A stretch of DNA of 64,000 nt from Burkholderiales bacterium (GCA_016223165.1 JACRPO010000003.1:372001-436000), one strand, 5' to 3'. Positions 40,075-48,579 are shown, counted from the stretch's first letter. The notes: generated by a model not told the origin, from the sequence alone. Made by a program: numbers and translations.

Positions 40075-40914
40075 ATGCCACCCGAGCTCATGTCGCCCCA
40101 CCGCACGTCACCCCTTCGCGTGTCACCCGGCCCCGACGCCGCTGCTTCGCCCGTCGCGCATCGACTGCTCGGCGCCGCGCGCGAGCTCTCACAGTCGCTC
40201 GACGCGTTGCGCTTCGGCCCGCCGATCGCGCATGTCTACGACCCGCTGCAATACGCGTGGGCGCCCTACGAGGACTACGTCAGGCGCTACGGCGCCACGC
40301 GCAAGCGCGTGGTGCTGCTCGGCATGAACCCGGGCCCGTTCGGCATGATGCAGACGGGCGTGCCGTTCGGCGAGGTCGCGGCGGTGCGCGACTGGATGCG
40401 CATTGCCGCGGCGGTCGATCGGCCGGCGCGCGAGCACCCCAAGCGCCCGATCGAGGGCTTCGCCTGCCCGCGCTCGGAGGTCAGCGGCCGGCGCTTGTGG
40501 GGCTGGGCGGCGCTGCGCTTCGGCAGCGCGCAGGCGTTCTTCCACGACTGGTTCGTGCTCAACTACTGCCCGCTCGTCTTCCTCGAGTCCTCGGGCCGCA
40601 ACTTCACGCCGGACAAGCTGCCCGCCGAGCGGCGGCGCGCGGTCGAGGAGGCCTGCGACCGCCACCTCGCCGCGGCGCTGGCCGCACTGCAACCCGAGTG
40701 GGCCATCGGCGTCGGCGCCTTCGCCGAGAAGTGCCTGCGCACGGTGCTCGAGAGCGACCGCGTCGATGGCGCCTTCGCGCGCCAGGTGAAGGTCGCGCAG
40801 ATCCTGCACCCGAGCCCGGCCAGCCCGGCCGCCAACCGCGGCTGGAGCGAGGCGGCCGATCGGAAGCTCGCCGAACTCGGCGTGCTTGGGCCCGAGAAGA
40901 CAGCGGTGAGCTGA
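40075..40914 (+). CDS. SMUG-type uracil-DNA glycosylase family protein
   Basis: Up to 279 residues (ATG 40075; ATG 40090 possible). Motif 1 is VVLLGMNPGPFGMMQTGVPFG and motif 2 is ILHPSPASPAANRGW, matching SMUG1/SMUG2. It excises uracil or hydroxymethyluracil from DNA, starting base-excision repair. The intervening FACPRSEVSGRRLWGW is typical of SMUG. It is followed 11 bp later by the reductase gene. A decayed copy of its residues around CDRHLAAALAALQPEW lies 1.9 kb downstream (42511-42603). Confidence 0.87.
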   Translation: MPPELMSPHRTSPLRVSPGPDAAASPVAHRLLGAARELSQSLDALRFGPPIAHVYDPLQYAWAPYEDYVRRYGATRKRVVLLGMNPGPFGMMQTGVPFGEVAAVRDWMRIAAAVDRPAREHPKRPIEGFACPRSEVSGRRLWGWAALRFGSAQAFFHDWFVLNYCPLVFLESSGRNFTPDKLPAERRRAVEEACDRHLAAALAALQPEWAIGVGAFAEKCLRTVLESDRVDGAFARQVKVAQILHPSPASPAANRGWSEAADRKLAELGVLGPEKTAVS

Positions 40915-40925
40915 AGCCCACAGCG

Positions 40926-41984
40926 ATGACCACAGGGCGTTTCCTGATCTACGGCGCCACGGGCTACACCGGCAAGCTGGTGGCGCGCACGGCGAGGTCG
41001 CAGGGCCTGCGGCCCATCCTCGCCGGGCGCGACGCGGCCAGGACGCAGGCCGTCGCCGCAGGGCACGGCTTCGAGTGGCGCGCGTTCGGCCTCGCCGAGG
41101 CGGCGAAGCTCGACGCGGCGCTGAACGAGGTGGACGCCGTGTTGCACCTCGCCGGCCCGTTCTCGGCCACGTCGCGCCCGATGGCCGACGCCTGCCTGCG
41201 CACCGGGCGGCACTACCTCGACATCACCGGCGAGATCGACGTCTTCGAGGCGCTCGCCGCGCGCAGCACCGAAGCGAAGGCCCGCGGCGTGATGCTGCTG
41301 CCGGGGGCGGGCTTCGACGTCGTGCCGAGTGATTGCCTCGCCGCGCACGTGAAACGGCGGCTGCCGGACGCGACGCGGCTCTTCCTCGCCATCGGTGGCC
41401 TGGGCAGGCTGTCGCGCGGCACCGCCAAGACGAGCGTGGAGGGCATCGCGCTCGGCACGCGGGCGCGGCGCGGCGGCCGCGTCGTGCGCCTGCCCGACAC
41501 GCCGCGCGCCAGCGCCGACTTCGGCGACGGGCCCGTGCCGACGGTGGCGCTGAGCTGGGGCGACATCGCCACCGCCTGGCACTCGACGCAGATCCCGGAC
41601 ATCGACGTGCACTTCCAGTCGTCACGCCAGATCGAACAGATGACGAAGCTCGGCCCGCTCGCGCGCTTCATGCTTTCCACGCGGCTCGGCCAGCACATCG
41701 CGAAAGCGGCCGTCGACCGCCAGCCCGAAGGCCCGACCGACGCCGAGCGGGCCGCCGACCACGCGGTGCTGGTGGCGGAAGCGTCGAACGCCAAAGGCGA
41801 CACCGTGCGCTCGCGCCTGCGCACGCCCGAGGGCTACACGCTGACCGCGATGACGGCGACCGAGATCGTCCGGCGCGTGCTGGCCGGCGACTTCAAGCCC
41901 GGCTTCCAGACGCCGAGCCTCGCCTACGGCGCGGACTTCGTGATGCGATTTGAGGGCGTGACGCGCGAGGACTTGAAGGGCTGA
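40926..41984 (+). CDS. saccharopine dehydrogenase-like NADP-binding oxidoreductase
   Basis: A 352-residue protein beginning FLIYGATGYTGKLVAR, a dinucleotide-binding loop, followed by AVLHLAGPFSATSRPMADACL and GRHYLDITGEIDVFEAL, which identify the trans-acting enoyl-reductase/saccharopine reductase-like family. In actinobacteria members reduce polyketide or phthiocerol intermediates; the bacterial role here is unknown. The terminal codons AAG GGC TGA are repeated by a 12-bp tandem array so that three in-frame stops occur. Confidence 0.86.
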   Translation: MTTGRFLIYGATGYTGKLVARTARSQGLRPILAGRDAARTQAVAAGHGFEWRAFGLAEAAKLDAALNEVDAVLHLAGPFSATSRPMADACLRTGRHYLDITGEIDVFEALAARSTEAKARGVMLLPGAGFDVVPSDCLAAHVKRRLPDATRLFLAIGGLGRLSRGTAKTSVEGIALGTRARRGGRVVRLPDTPRASADFGDGPVPTVALSWGDIATAWHSTQIPDIDVHFQSSRQIEQMTKLGPLARFMLSTRLGQHIAKAAVDRQPEGPTDAERAADHAVLVAEASNAKGDTVRSRLRTPEGYTLTAMTATEIVRRVLAGDFKPGFQTPSLAYGADFVMRFEGVTREDLKG

Positions 41985-42009
41985 CTGAAGGGCTGACTGA
42001 AGGGCTGAC
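41975..42009. repeat. 12-bp tandem repeat creating three in-frame stop codons
   Basis: Almost three copies of GAAGGGCTGACT. Each supplies AAG GGC TGA in the frame of the reductase gene, so the gene ends with Lys-Gly-stop three times over. Copies 2 and 3 are untranslated. Confidence 0.9.
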
Positions 42010-42066
42010 GGCGTTCGGTTCCCGCCGCGCGCCGCCCCGCCGCTACAGCCCGGCGGCTACATCCCA

Positions 42067-42468
42067 CTACGCCGCTTTCGACCACCGCACGATGAGCCCG
42101 CTCCGGTGCTCAGGCGGCACCACCCAGTTCATCGACAGGTCCTGCGCCGGCAGGTCTCACGTCGCCGTGCGCAGCGCCAGCACGGTGAAGAGCTGCATCA
42201 TCACCGTGGCGAAGTCGAAGCCGGCGCACTTGTGGCCGGTGAGCTCGCCGGCGCCCTGCGGCGCGAAGGCGTCGGGCGCGCGCTTCTTTTCGTCGCGCTC
42301 GGGCGAGAAGCGCTCGGGGTCGAACTTCTCGGGCGCCGTGAACACCGCGACGCCGTTGTCCTGCACGCCTTCAATGCGCCCGGCGGCGGTGGCCACGATC
42401 GGTGCGGCACCCACCGCTTGCGCGGCAGCCGCGCTGCACAGCGCGACCAGGTGCCAGACGGCTTTCAT
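42067..42468 (-). pseudogene. carboxylesterase N-terminus fused to a decayed cytochrome P450 C-terminus
   Basis: ATG 42468 opens a signal peptide (MKAVWHLVALCSAAAAQAVGA) and PIVATAAGRIEGVQDNGVAVF, the start of a type-B carboxylesterase. It then switches within one codon to [20 protein letters not shown]...[16 protein letters not shown], the heme-binding end of the P450 encoded at 50165-51499. A TGA at 42157-42159 replaces the Trp codon of that P450. The same frame continues to DLPAQDL...[16 protein letters not shown] and a TAG at 42067, so decay is recent. Neither half could form a working enzyme. A secreted 103-residue peptide is conceivable but unlikely to be functional. Confidence 0.85.
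42078..42350. repeat. left copy of P450-derived direct repeat
   Basis: Matches 50185-50457 in the same orientation without gaps over at least 257 bases, about 95% identical when counted by eye. The two copies are 8107 bp apart and bracket the organosulfur cluster. Confidence 0.92.
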
Positions 42469-42510
42469 CCGCAGCGCTCCTCGCCAGCCCGGTGGCACGC
42501 GGCGCGTGCC

Positions 42511-42603
42511 TGCGCCCGGCAGTATCGCGGCAAGCGGTCGGGCAGGGATGCGAGCGCCCTCTCGCCGCCGCGCTGGCCGCGCTGCGACCCGAATGGGTCA
42601 ACG
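42511..42603 (+). pseudogene. fragment of a SMUG-type uracil-DNA glycosylase gene
   Basis: One frame reads RQAVGQGCERPLAAALAALRPEW, against RRAVEEACDRHLAAALAALQPEW in the intact gene ending at 40914. About 84% of bases match over the best 50. The match stops nine bases before the stop codon of the first Bug receptor gene, exactly at the left edge of the organosulfur cluster. Confidence 0.7.
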
Positions 42604-42611
42604 AGACCCCA

Positions 42612-43652
42612 TCAATCGATCGTCGCGCCCGACAGCTTCACCACGCGCGACCAGCGCATCGCGTCCTGCTTCAGCTGCGCTGCCAGTTGCTCCGGCGTGC
42701 CGGCCACGACTTCGCTGCCGGCGTCGACGATCTTCTGACTGACGGCCGGGCTCTTGAGCACGCGTGTGATGGCCTGGTGCAGGTACGCGACGCGCTCGGG
42801 CGGCGTGCCGGCCGGTGCGAAGAAGGCGTACCAATCCTCGAAGGTCATGTCCTTGAAGCCGGCTTCCTCCAGCGTCGGCACCCCCTTGAAGACGCCGACC
42901 CGGCGCGGGCTGGTGACGGCCAGCGCACGCAGCTTGCCCTGCTGGATGAAGCCGGCGACCGACGAGGTGGAGGTGATCATCAATGACACCTGGCCGCCCA
43001 GCAGGTCGGCCAGCGCCGGCGCGGCGCCCTTGTACGGCACGTGCGTGAGGTCGATGCCCGCATCCTTCTCGAGCACGACGCCGACCAGGTGCGACAAGGT
43101 GCCGTTGCCCGGCGTGGCGTAGGTGATGCGGCCGGGCTGCCCCTTGGCCAGCGCGCGCAGGTCGGCCATCGTCTTGAGCGGCGATGACGACGTCACGACC
43201 AGCACCAGCGGGGCGGCGTTGATCTGCGTCACCGGCACGAAGTGCTTGAGCGCATCGAAGCCGGGTGATTTGTACAGCACCGGATTGATCGCCATGATCG
43301 ACACCTGCGAGGTCAGCACGGTGTAGCCGTCCGGCCGAGCTTCGGCCACTGACTTGGTGCCGATGTTGCCGCCCGCGCCGGCCTTGTTTTCCGACACGAC
43401 GGGCTGGCCGATCAGCCCCGGCAGTTCGTTGGCGACCAGCCGCGCATGGAAGTCGTTGCCGCCGCCGGGCGGGAACGGCGACACCAGATGGATGGCCTGA
43501 TCAGGAAACCCTGCCACCTTGGGCAGCGTCTGCGCCATCGCCGACGAGGCGAGCGCGCAAACGCCGAGGACGAGCGCCGCAGCGCCGATGCGGCCGTGCA
43601 TGCGGCCATGCATGCGGCTATGCGAGAGGCGGGAAGAGCGAAGGTCGTGCAT
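42612..43652 (-). CDS. Bug-family (TctC) tripartite tricarboxylate transporter receptor
   Basis: A 346-residue periplasmic binding protein. The leader is unusual: RMHGRMHGRIGAAALVLGVCALASSAMA, with a small HGRM repeat. Bug hallmarks are IHLVSPFPPGGGNDFHARLV, VVSENKAGAGGNIGTKSVA, PDGYTVLTS and LTHVPYKGAAPALADLLGGQV. Bug proteins bind carboxylates through two water molecules. It is the last gene of the minus-strand operon that starts at 49169. No TctA/TctB membrane genes are present, as for most Bug receptors, so it must use a distant carrier or act as a sensor. Confidence 0.91.
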   Translation of the reverse strand: MHDLRSSRLSHSRMHGRMHGRIGAAALVLGVCALASSAMAQTLPKVAGFPDQAIHLVSPFPPGGGNDFHARLVANELPGLIGQPVVSENKAGAGGNIGTKSVAEARPDGYTVLTSQVSIMAINPVLYKSPGFDALKHFVPVTQINAAPLVLVVTSSSPLKTMADLRALAKGQPGRITYATPGNGTLSHLVGVVLEKDAGIDLTHVPYKGAAPALADLLGGQVSLMITSTSSVAGFIQQGKLRALAVTSPRRVGVFKGVPTLEEAGFKDMTFEDWYAFFAPAGTPPERVAYLHQAITRVLKSPAVSQKIVDAGSEVVAGTPEQLAAQLKQDAMRWSRVVKLSGATID

Positions 43653-43718
43653 GTAGGCAACTCCGGTGATCGAAAGGGGTTGTCGAAGGGAACTCAGTGC
43701 GGGGCGACCACGATCCGT

Positions 43719-44708
43719 TCACTCGGCTCGGATGCCGGCCTTGCGGATCAGCTCGCCCCACTTGCTGCGCTCGCGCGCCATCAAGTCGCCGAACTGCGCG
43801 GGCGTGCCGGAGGTGGCGTCCATGCCGGCGCTCGCCAGGCGCTGGCGCACCTCGGCCGTGCCCATCACCTTGACCAGGGCTTGGTTCAGGCGCTGCACCA
43901 CATCGGGCGGGGTGTTGGCAGGCGCCACCAGCCCGTACCAGTTCATCACTTCGTAGCCCGGCACGCCCGACTCGGCCAGCGTCGGCAGGTCGGGGAACTG
44001 CGGCGAGCGCTGGGCTGTCGTCACCGCGAGGGCGCGCAGCTTGCCGGCATCGACCAGCGCCTTGACCGAGGGGTCGGAGAAGGTCATCGGCACCAGGCCG
44101 GCCATCACGTCGCTGATGGCAGGCGACGTGCCCTTGTAGGGCACGTGCTGCATCGGCACGCCGGCCATCAGCTTGAACTGCTCGGCCGCGATCTGCCCGA
44201 TGGTGCCGTTGCCGCCGGAGGCGTAGCTCAGCTCGGGCTGCGCCGCCTTGGCGCGTGCGATCAGGGCCGGCACGGTCTTGTAGGGCGCGCCGGGGCTGGT
44301 GACCAGCACGTTGGGCATGGTGACCAGCAGGCTCACCGGCGCGAAGTCGCGCTGCGGTTCGTAGCTCAGCTTGCGCAGGTTGGGCCAGATCGTGAACGAG
44401 CCCGGCGTCGCCAGGTACAGCGTGTAGCCATCCGCCGGTGACTTGGCCACCGCTTCGGTGGCCACCAGGCCACCGGCGCCGGCGCGGTTCTCGACGATCA
44501 CCGTGGCCTGCAGTTGCTCGCCCAAGGGCGCCGAGATCGCGCGCGCCAACGCGTCGGCGCCGCCCCCCGGGGGGAAGCCCACGATGATCCGGACCGGGTG
44601 CCCGGCCTCAGGCCAGGCGGCCTGCGCCGGTGCCGCAGCGGCCAGCGAGCCGAGCGCGACAAGAGCCAGCCAGCGGCGCGACAACAGCGCCGAGAAGATG
44701 CGCGACAT
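43719..44708 (-). CDS. Bug-family (TctC) receptor, second paralogue
   Basis: A 329-residue protein; GGAGG six bases upstream supports ATG 44708. The signal peptide ends AAAAPAQA. Motifs are VRIIVGFPPGGGADALARAI, VIVENRAGAGGLVATEAVAK, PADGYTLYLATPG and HVPYKGTSPAISDVMAGLV. It is clearly divergent from the neighbouring receptor, so the two probably recognise different carboxylate ligands. It lies between the deacylase gene (50 bp) and the other receptor gene (66 bp) in the same operon. Confidence 0.91.
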   Translation of the reverse strand: MSRIFSALLSRRWLALVALGSLAAAAPAQAAWPEAGHPVRIIVGFPPGGGADALARAISAPLGEQLQATVIVENRAGAGGLVATEAVAKSPADGYTLYLATPGSFTIWPNLRKLSYEPQRDFAPVSLLVTMPNVLVTSPGAPYKTVPALIARAKAAQPELSYASGGNGTIGQIAAEQFKLMAGVPMQHVPYKGTSPAISDVMAGLVPMTFSDPSVKALVDAGKLRALAVTTAQRSPQFPDLPTLAESGVPGYEVMNWYGLVAPANTPPDVVQRLNQALVKVMGTAEVRQRLASAGMDATSGTPAQFGDLMARERSKWGELIRKAGIRAE

Positions 44709-44758
44709 GGAAACCTCCGGATGCTCTGAGAGACGGGACACGGTGATTGCGAGGCGGT

Positions 44759-45775
44759 TCAGCGCGGCAGCGGCAGCTCGTCCCATTCCCAGGCGACGAA
44801 GGCCAGGCGCTCGCCGGTGTGCACCACGGGGTCGCTGCGCAAGCCGATCAGCACGCCGTCGTGTGTGAACGGTGGCACCGCCGACCGGCTGCCGTCGAGC
44901 TGCAGGATCTCGCCGATCGATTCGCCGGCCGGCACCCGGTCGCCGGCGCGCACGCGCGGCACGAACAGGCCGCCTTCATTTGCCGTCAGCCAGCCGCGGC
45001 GCAGCACCCGGCGCAGGCCGGCGGGCAAGGCCTGCGCCGAGCCCGGCAGGATGCCCATCTGCTGCGCGAGCGCGCGGAACCCGCGCTCGGCCAGCGCCAC
45101 GTTGTCGGGCTCGAGCCGGCTGCCGCTGCCCAGCTCGAGCATGAAGGCGCAGATGCCGGCGGCCAGGCATTGGTAGTCCAGCGCGCCGGCGATGTTGCCG
45201 GGCAGCTCGCCGCGGCCGCCGACATCTTGCCGGCAGGCGACGTGCGGAGAGAACGGCGCCATCGCGGCGAACAGCGTCGCCTCGTCGACGGAACTCTCGC
45301 GGTGCAGCTTGTAGACCGTGTAGGGCCGGGCGTCGAAGAGCGGGTTCATCGTGTGCAGGTTGATCAGCACGTCGGCGACGCCGCGCACCTGCTCGAACAA
45401 GGCATGCGCCAGCCGCTCGGAGATCAGACCGCCGGCGTTGCCCGGGTAGGTCTGGTCCAGGTCCAGCTCGTCGTACGGATTGCGCTTGCGGCGCGCGTCC
45501 AGCGCCTGCGGGTTGCCGGTGGGCGTGACCACCAGGTTGCCGCTCATCTGCGCCGGCTCGAGCCCGGCGGCGAAGCGCAATGCCGCGACCATGCCGTTGA
45601 TCTCGTCGCCGTGCACCTGCCCGTGCAGCCACAGCGTCCGGCCCGGGCGCGCGCCGCGCAAGGCCACATAGGGCAGCGTGATCTCGGCCCCGGAGGCCAT
45701 GGTCCCCACGGGCAACCGGCCGCTTCGGCGCTCGGCGCCACCGGGCCGTGCCAGCCATTCGCCGATGTCCTTCAT
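44759..45775 (-). CDS. succinylglutamate desuccinylase/aspartoacylase-family deacylase
   Basis: A 338-residue zinc hydrolase of the AstE/AspA (M14-like) family. Zinc ligands are seen in LHGQVHGDEINGM and LINLHTMNP; a catalytic Glu lies in FMLELGSGSRLEP. The C-terminal beta domain is GGLFVPRVRAGDRVPAGESIGEIL. The family removes acyl groups from N-acyl amino acids; the mammalian relative ACY3 deacetylates mercapturates (N-acetyl-S-conjugates of cysteine). Four bases separate it from the upstream C-S lyase gene, and its Shine-Dalgarno lies inside that gene's end, so the two are coupled. Confidence 0.87.
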   Translation of the reverse strand: MKDIGEWLARPGGAERRSGRLPVGTMASGAEITLPYVALRGARPGRTLWLHGQVHGDEINGMVAALRFAAGLEPAQMSGNLVVTPTGNPQALDARRKRNPYDELDLDQTYPGNAGGLISERLAHALFEQVRGVADVLINLHTMNPLFDARPYTVYKLHRESSVDEATLFAAMAPFSPHVACRQDVGGRGELPGNIAGALDYQCLAAGICAFMLELGSGSRLEPDNVALAERGFRALAQQMGILPGSAQALPAGLRRVLRRGWLTANEGGLFVPRVRAGDRVPAGESIGEILQLDGSRSAVPPFTHDGVLIGLRSDPVVHTGERLAFVAWEWDELPLPR

Positions 45776-45779
45776 AGCC

Positions 45780-46964
45780 TCACTCCGTCGCCGGCGCTGC
45801 AGTCCGGTCGAAGGCCTGCGCCAGGTCGGCGATCAGGTCGGCCGGGTCTTCCAGGCCGACGTGCAGCCGCACGCAGGCGCCACGGCCCGACCAGGCGGTC
45901 ACGCTGCGCGCGGCCGTCGGCTCCACCGGGACCACCAGGCTCTCGTAGCCGCCCCACGAGGCCCCGATGCCGAACAGCTGCAGCGCATCGACGAAGGCAT
46001 CGCGGCGCGCCGGTGAGCGGTCGCGCAGCTCGATCGCCAGCAGGCCGTTGCAGCCGCTGAAGTCGCGCCGCCATAGCGCGTGGCCGGGGTCGTCGGACAG
46101 CGCGGGGTGGAACACGCGCGCCACCTCGGGCCGCTGCTGCAGCCACTGCGCAACCGCCAGCGCATGGCGTGCGTGCTGGGCCAGGCGCACACCCAGCGTG
46201 CGAAGCCCGCGCAGGGCCAGCGCGGCGTCGTCGGGGCTGGCGGTTTGGCCGAGCGACTCGCTGAGCTGCGCCACGCGGGCGAAGCTGCGTTCGTTGCAGA
46301 CCGCAGCGCCCATCATCACGTCGGAGTGGCCGGCGATGTACTTGGTGACCGCGAGGATGGAGATATCCGCGCCATGCGCCAGCGGATTGAACAGCCAGCC
46401 CGAGGCCCAGGTGTTGTCCACCGCGAGCAGCGCCTCGCAGCGCCGCGCCAGTGCGGCCAGCCGCGGCAGGTCGACCATCTCGTTGAACAGCGAGCCCGGC
46501 ACCTCGGCGTAGATCAAGCGCGTCTGCGGCCGCAGGCGCGCTTCGATGTCGCTGCCGTCGGCCGCGTAGAACTCGCACTCGATGGAGAGCGGCCGCAGCA
46601 GCTCGTCGCACAGCGTGCGCACCGGCTGGTACACGGCGTCGGTGACCAGCACATGGTCGCCCGGCTTCAGGCAGGCCAGGAGCACGCAGGCGGCCGCCGC
46701 CAGCCCCGTCGGATAGAGCTTGCAGCGCGCGCCGCCTTCCAGTTCCGTGAGGGCACGCTCGAGCGCGAACGTCGTCTCGGTGCCGCGCGCGCCGTACGAC
46801 AGCACCTGCTGCGTCGCCCGCATTTCGCGGGCGGCGCGCCAGTCGGCGACGCTGTCGAAGACCACGGTGCTGGTGCGCATCAGCGGCGGGTTCACGGGCC
46901 GAGTGCCGCTGCCGCGGGCCTGGCGGCCGGCGTGCAGCAGGCGGGTGTCGCGCGAGTGCTTCAT
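45780..46964 (-). CDS. metC: cystathionine beta-lyase-type PLP enzyme (cysteine S-conjugate C-S lyase)
   Basis: A 394-residue Cys/Met-metabolism PLP enzyme with GGAGG five bases before ATG 46964. Typical segments: VNPPLMRTSTVVFDS, SYGARGTETTFALE, YPTGLAAAACVLLA, YAEVPGSLFNEMVDL, LLAVDNTWASGWLFNP, and Schiff-base Lys in AVTKYIAGHSDVMMG. LSYGARGT and WGGYESLV are diagnostic of MetC. It cleaves C-S bonds of cystathionine and other cysteine S-conjugates to pyruvate, ammonia and a thiol. Within this operon a catabolic role seems likelier than methionine synthesis. Confidence 0.88.
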   Translation of the reverse strand: MKHSRDTRLLHAGRQARGSGTRPVNPPLMRTSTVVFDSVADWRAAREMRATQQVLSYGARGTETTFALERALTELEGGARCKLYPTGLAAAACVLLACLKPGDHVLVTDAVYQPVRTLCDELLRPLSIECEFYAADGSDIEARLRPQTRLIYAEVPGSLFNEMVDLPRLAALARRCEALLAVDNTWASGWLFNPLAHGADISILAVTKYIAGHSDVMMGAAVCNERSFARVAQLSESLGQTASPDDAALALRGLRTLGVRLAQHARHALAVAQWLQQRPEVARVFHPALSDDPGHALWRRDFSGCNGLLAIELRDRSPARRDAFVDALQLFGIGASWGGYESLVVPVEPTAARSVTAWSGRGACVRLHVGLEDPADLIADLAQAFDRTAAPATE

Positions 46965-46977
46965 GGGACCTCCACGC

Positions 46978-48579
46978 TCACGTGATGCGGAAGGCCGAGA
47001 GCTCCTGCTCGTCGAGCTGCGCGATCAAGCCGGTCTCCCAGGCCAGGTAGCGCCGCGCCGCGTCCTTGTTGCCGTCGTGGCGGTCGTGCACGAAGAACAG
47101 GTGGTCGATGCAGTCGGTGTCGCTCGGCACGCGGGGGCTGGTCTCGACGGGCAGGCCGGCATCACGCCAGCCCTGCAGGCTGCCGGCGAGCAGGCGCGGC
47201 GCGGGCAGCCCGGCCTGCTGCAGATCGACGGCGGCCAGCCGCGCCAGTGCCGGCTCGTCGGCGATCAGCACCACCGGCCGTCCGAGCGCCTTCGCGTCGG
47301 CCGCGAGCCGCGGCCGGATCGACCACGTCGAGCGCGGCACGTGCGCGGCGCGGTAGGCCATGCTGGGCCGCAGGTCGATCGCGGCCACGCGACGTGCGTC
47401 GAGCTCGGTCGCCAGCACGGCGGCGTCGATGGGCTCCAACGGCTGCGCCAGGAGCGGCTCGGCGCGCGGCAGGCCGAGCGGCGCGGCGATCCCGTCGCCG
47501 ATGCCGTCGCTCAGCACGCTCGCCTCCCACCCCATCTGGCGCAGCCAGCTCGCGACCACCGGCGCGCGCACGCCATCGCTGTCCACCAGCAGCAGCCTTG
47601 CGCCGCGCACGCCGACGTGCTGGTCTGTCGCCTGCAGCAGCTGACCGCCCGGCGCGTGCTGCGCGCCGGCCAGGGTGCCCGCGGCGAACTCCTCGGGGGT
47701 GCGCACGTCCAGGACGAAGCAGGTGCGGCTGGGGTCGTCGAGCCAGCGGCGAGCCTGCTCGGCATTCACCGTCGGCACGCCATGGCGCGACGCCAGGCCA
47801 GCGGCACGCGTGCGGCGTTCGGCCAAGTCGGCGGGGGTGGCGTTGCTGCCATGGCGGCGCGTGCTGCCGTGCTCCAGGCCGAGGTCGGCAAGGGTCCAGC
47901 CTTGGGTGCCGTTCTCCAGCGCGAACACGGGGTTCGGGATGCCGAAGCCGATGAGCGTCTGCGCGCCGATGATGCTGCGCGTGCGGCCGGCGCAATTGAT
48001 CACCACCGTGGTCGTCGGGTCAGGCACCAGCTCGCCGATGCGCAACGCCAGCTCGCCGTTCGGGCAGCAGATGGCGCCCGGGATGTTCATCTTGCGGTAC
48101 TCGCTGAACGGGCGCCCGTCGAGCACGATCAGGTTGTCGCCCGCGGCCTGGCGGCGTGCAAGCTCCGTGGCTGCGATGCGCGGCGTGTGCAGTTGCCGCT
48201 CGACGAGTTCGCCGAAGGTCTTGGACGGCAGGTTCACGCCCTGGAACAGCCGCAGTCCGGCCGCGGACCAGGCGGCGCAACCGCCCGCCAGCACATGGAC
48301 GCCGGTGTATCCCATCGACGCCAGCCTCGAGGCAGCGAGCTCGGCGACGCCGTCGCTGCCGTCGCTGCCGTCGCTACAGCCGTCGCAGACCACGACGCGC
48401 GTGCCGAGGCGGGGCACGAGGCGCGACACCTCGAGCTCGAGCCGGCTGTAGGGCAGCGGCACCGCATAGAACAGATGCCCCTCGCCGAACTGGCCATGCT
48501 CGCGCACATCGAGCAGCGCGATCTCCTCGCCATCGTGCAGCCAGGCCTTGAGTTGCGCCGGCGTCAGCGTTCGCGTCAT
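46978..48579 (-). CDS. four-domain rhodanese-like sulfurtransferase
   Basis: Encodes 533 residues from ATG 48579. Four rhodanese-like domains start with LTPAQLKAWL, RIAATELARRQ, TVNAEQARRWL and PIDAAVLATEL. Only domain 2 keeps a canonical active loop, VVINCAGRTRSIIGAQTL. Domain 1 has a Cys but its loop is lengthened by an SDGSDGSDG run; domains 3 and 4 have Asp/Ala at the Cys position and are probably structural. Similar multi-domain rhodaneses sit beside thiol dioxygenase genes in Pseudomonas (from memory, PA2602-PA2603). It probably transfers sulfane sulfur formed during thiol breakdown. Confidence 0.87.
   Translation of the reverse strand: MTRTLTPAQLKAWLHDGEEIALLDVREHGQFGEGHLFYAVPLPYSRLELEVSRLVPRLGTRVVVCDGCSDGSDGSDGVAELAASRLASMGYTGVHVLAGGCAAWSAAGLRLFQGVNLPSKTFGELVERQLHTPRIAATELARRQAAGDNLIVLDGRPFSEYRKMNIPGAICCPNGELALRIGELVPDPTTTVVINCAGRTRSIIGAQTLIGFGIPNPVFALENGTQGWTLADLGLEHGSTRRHGSNATPADLAERRTRAAGLASRHGVPTVNAEQARRWLDDPSRTCFVLDVRTPEEFAAGTLAGAQHAPGGQLLQATDQHVGVRGARLLLVDSDGVRAPVVASWLRQMGWEASVLSDGIGDGIAAPLGLPRAEPLLAQPLEPIDAAVLATELDARRVAAIDLRPSMAYRAAHVPRSTWSIRPRLAADAKALGRPVVLIADEPALARLAAVDLQQAGLPAPRLLAGSLQGWRDAGLPVETSPRVPSDTDCIDHLFFVHDRHDGNKDAARRYLAWETGLIAQLDEQELSAFRIT
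48349..48375. repeat. 9-bp in-frame repeat in the rhodanese active-site loop
   Basis: Three copies of GCCGTCGCT, read on the minus strand as Ser-Asp-Gly, lengthen the loop after the first domain's cysteine. Confidence 0.8.

Noticed and set aside
42157..42498. Genuine small secreted protein in place of the chimera
   Set aside because: Its two halves are identifiable pieces of unrelated enzymes, and the P450 half has a nonsense codon followed by preserved frame.
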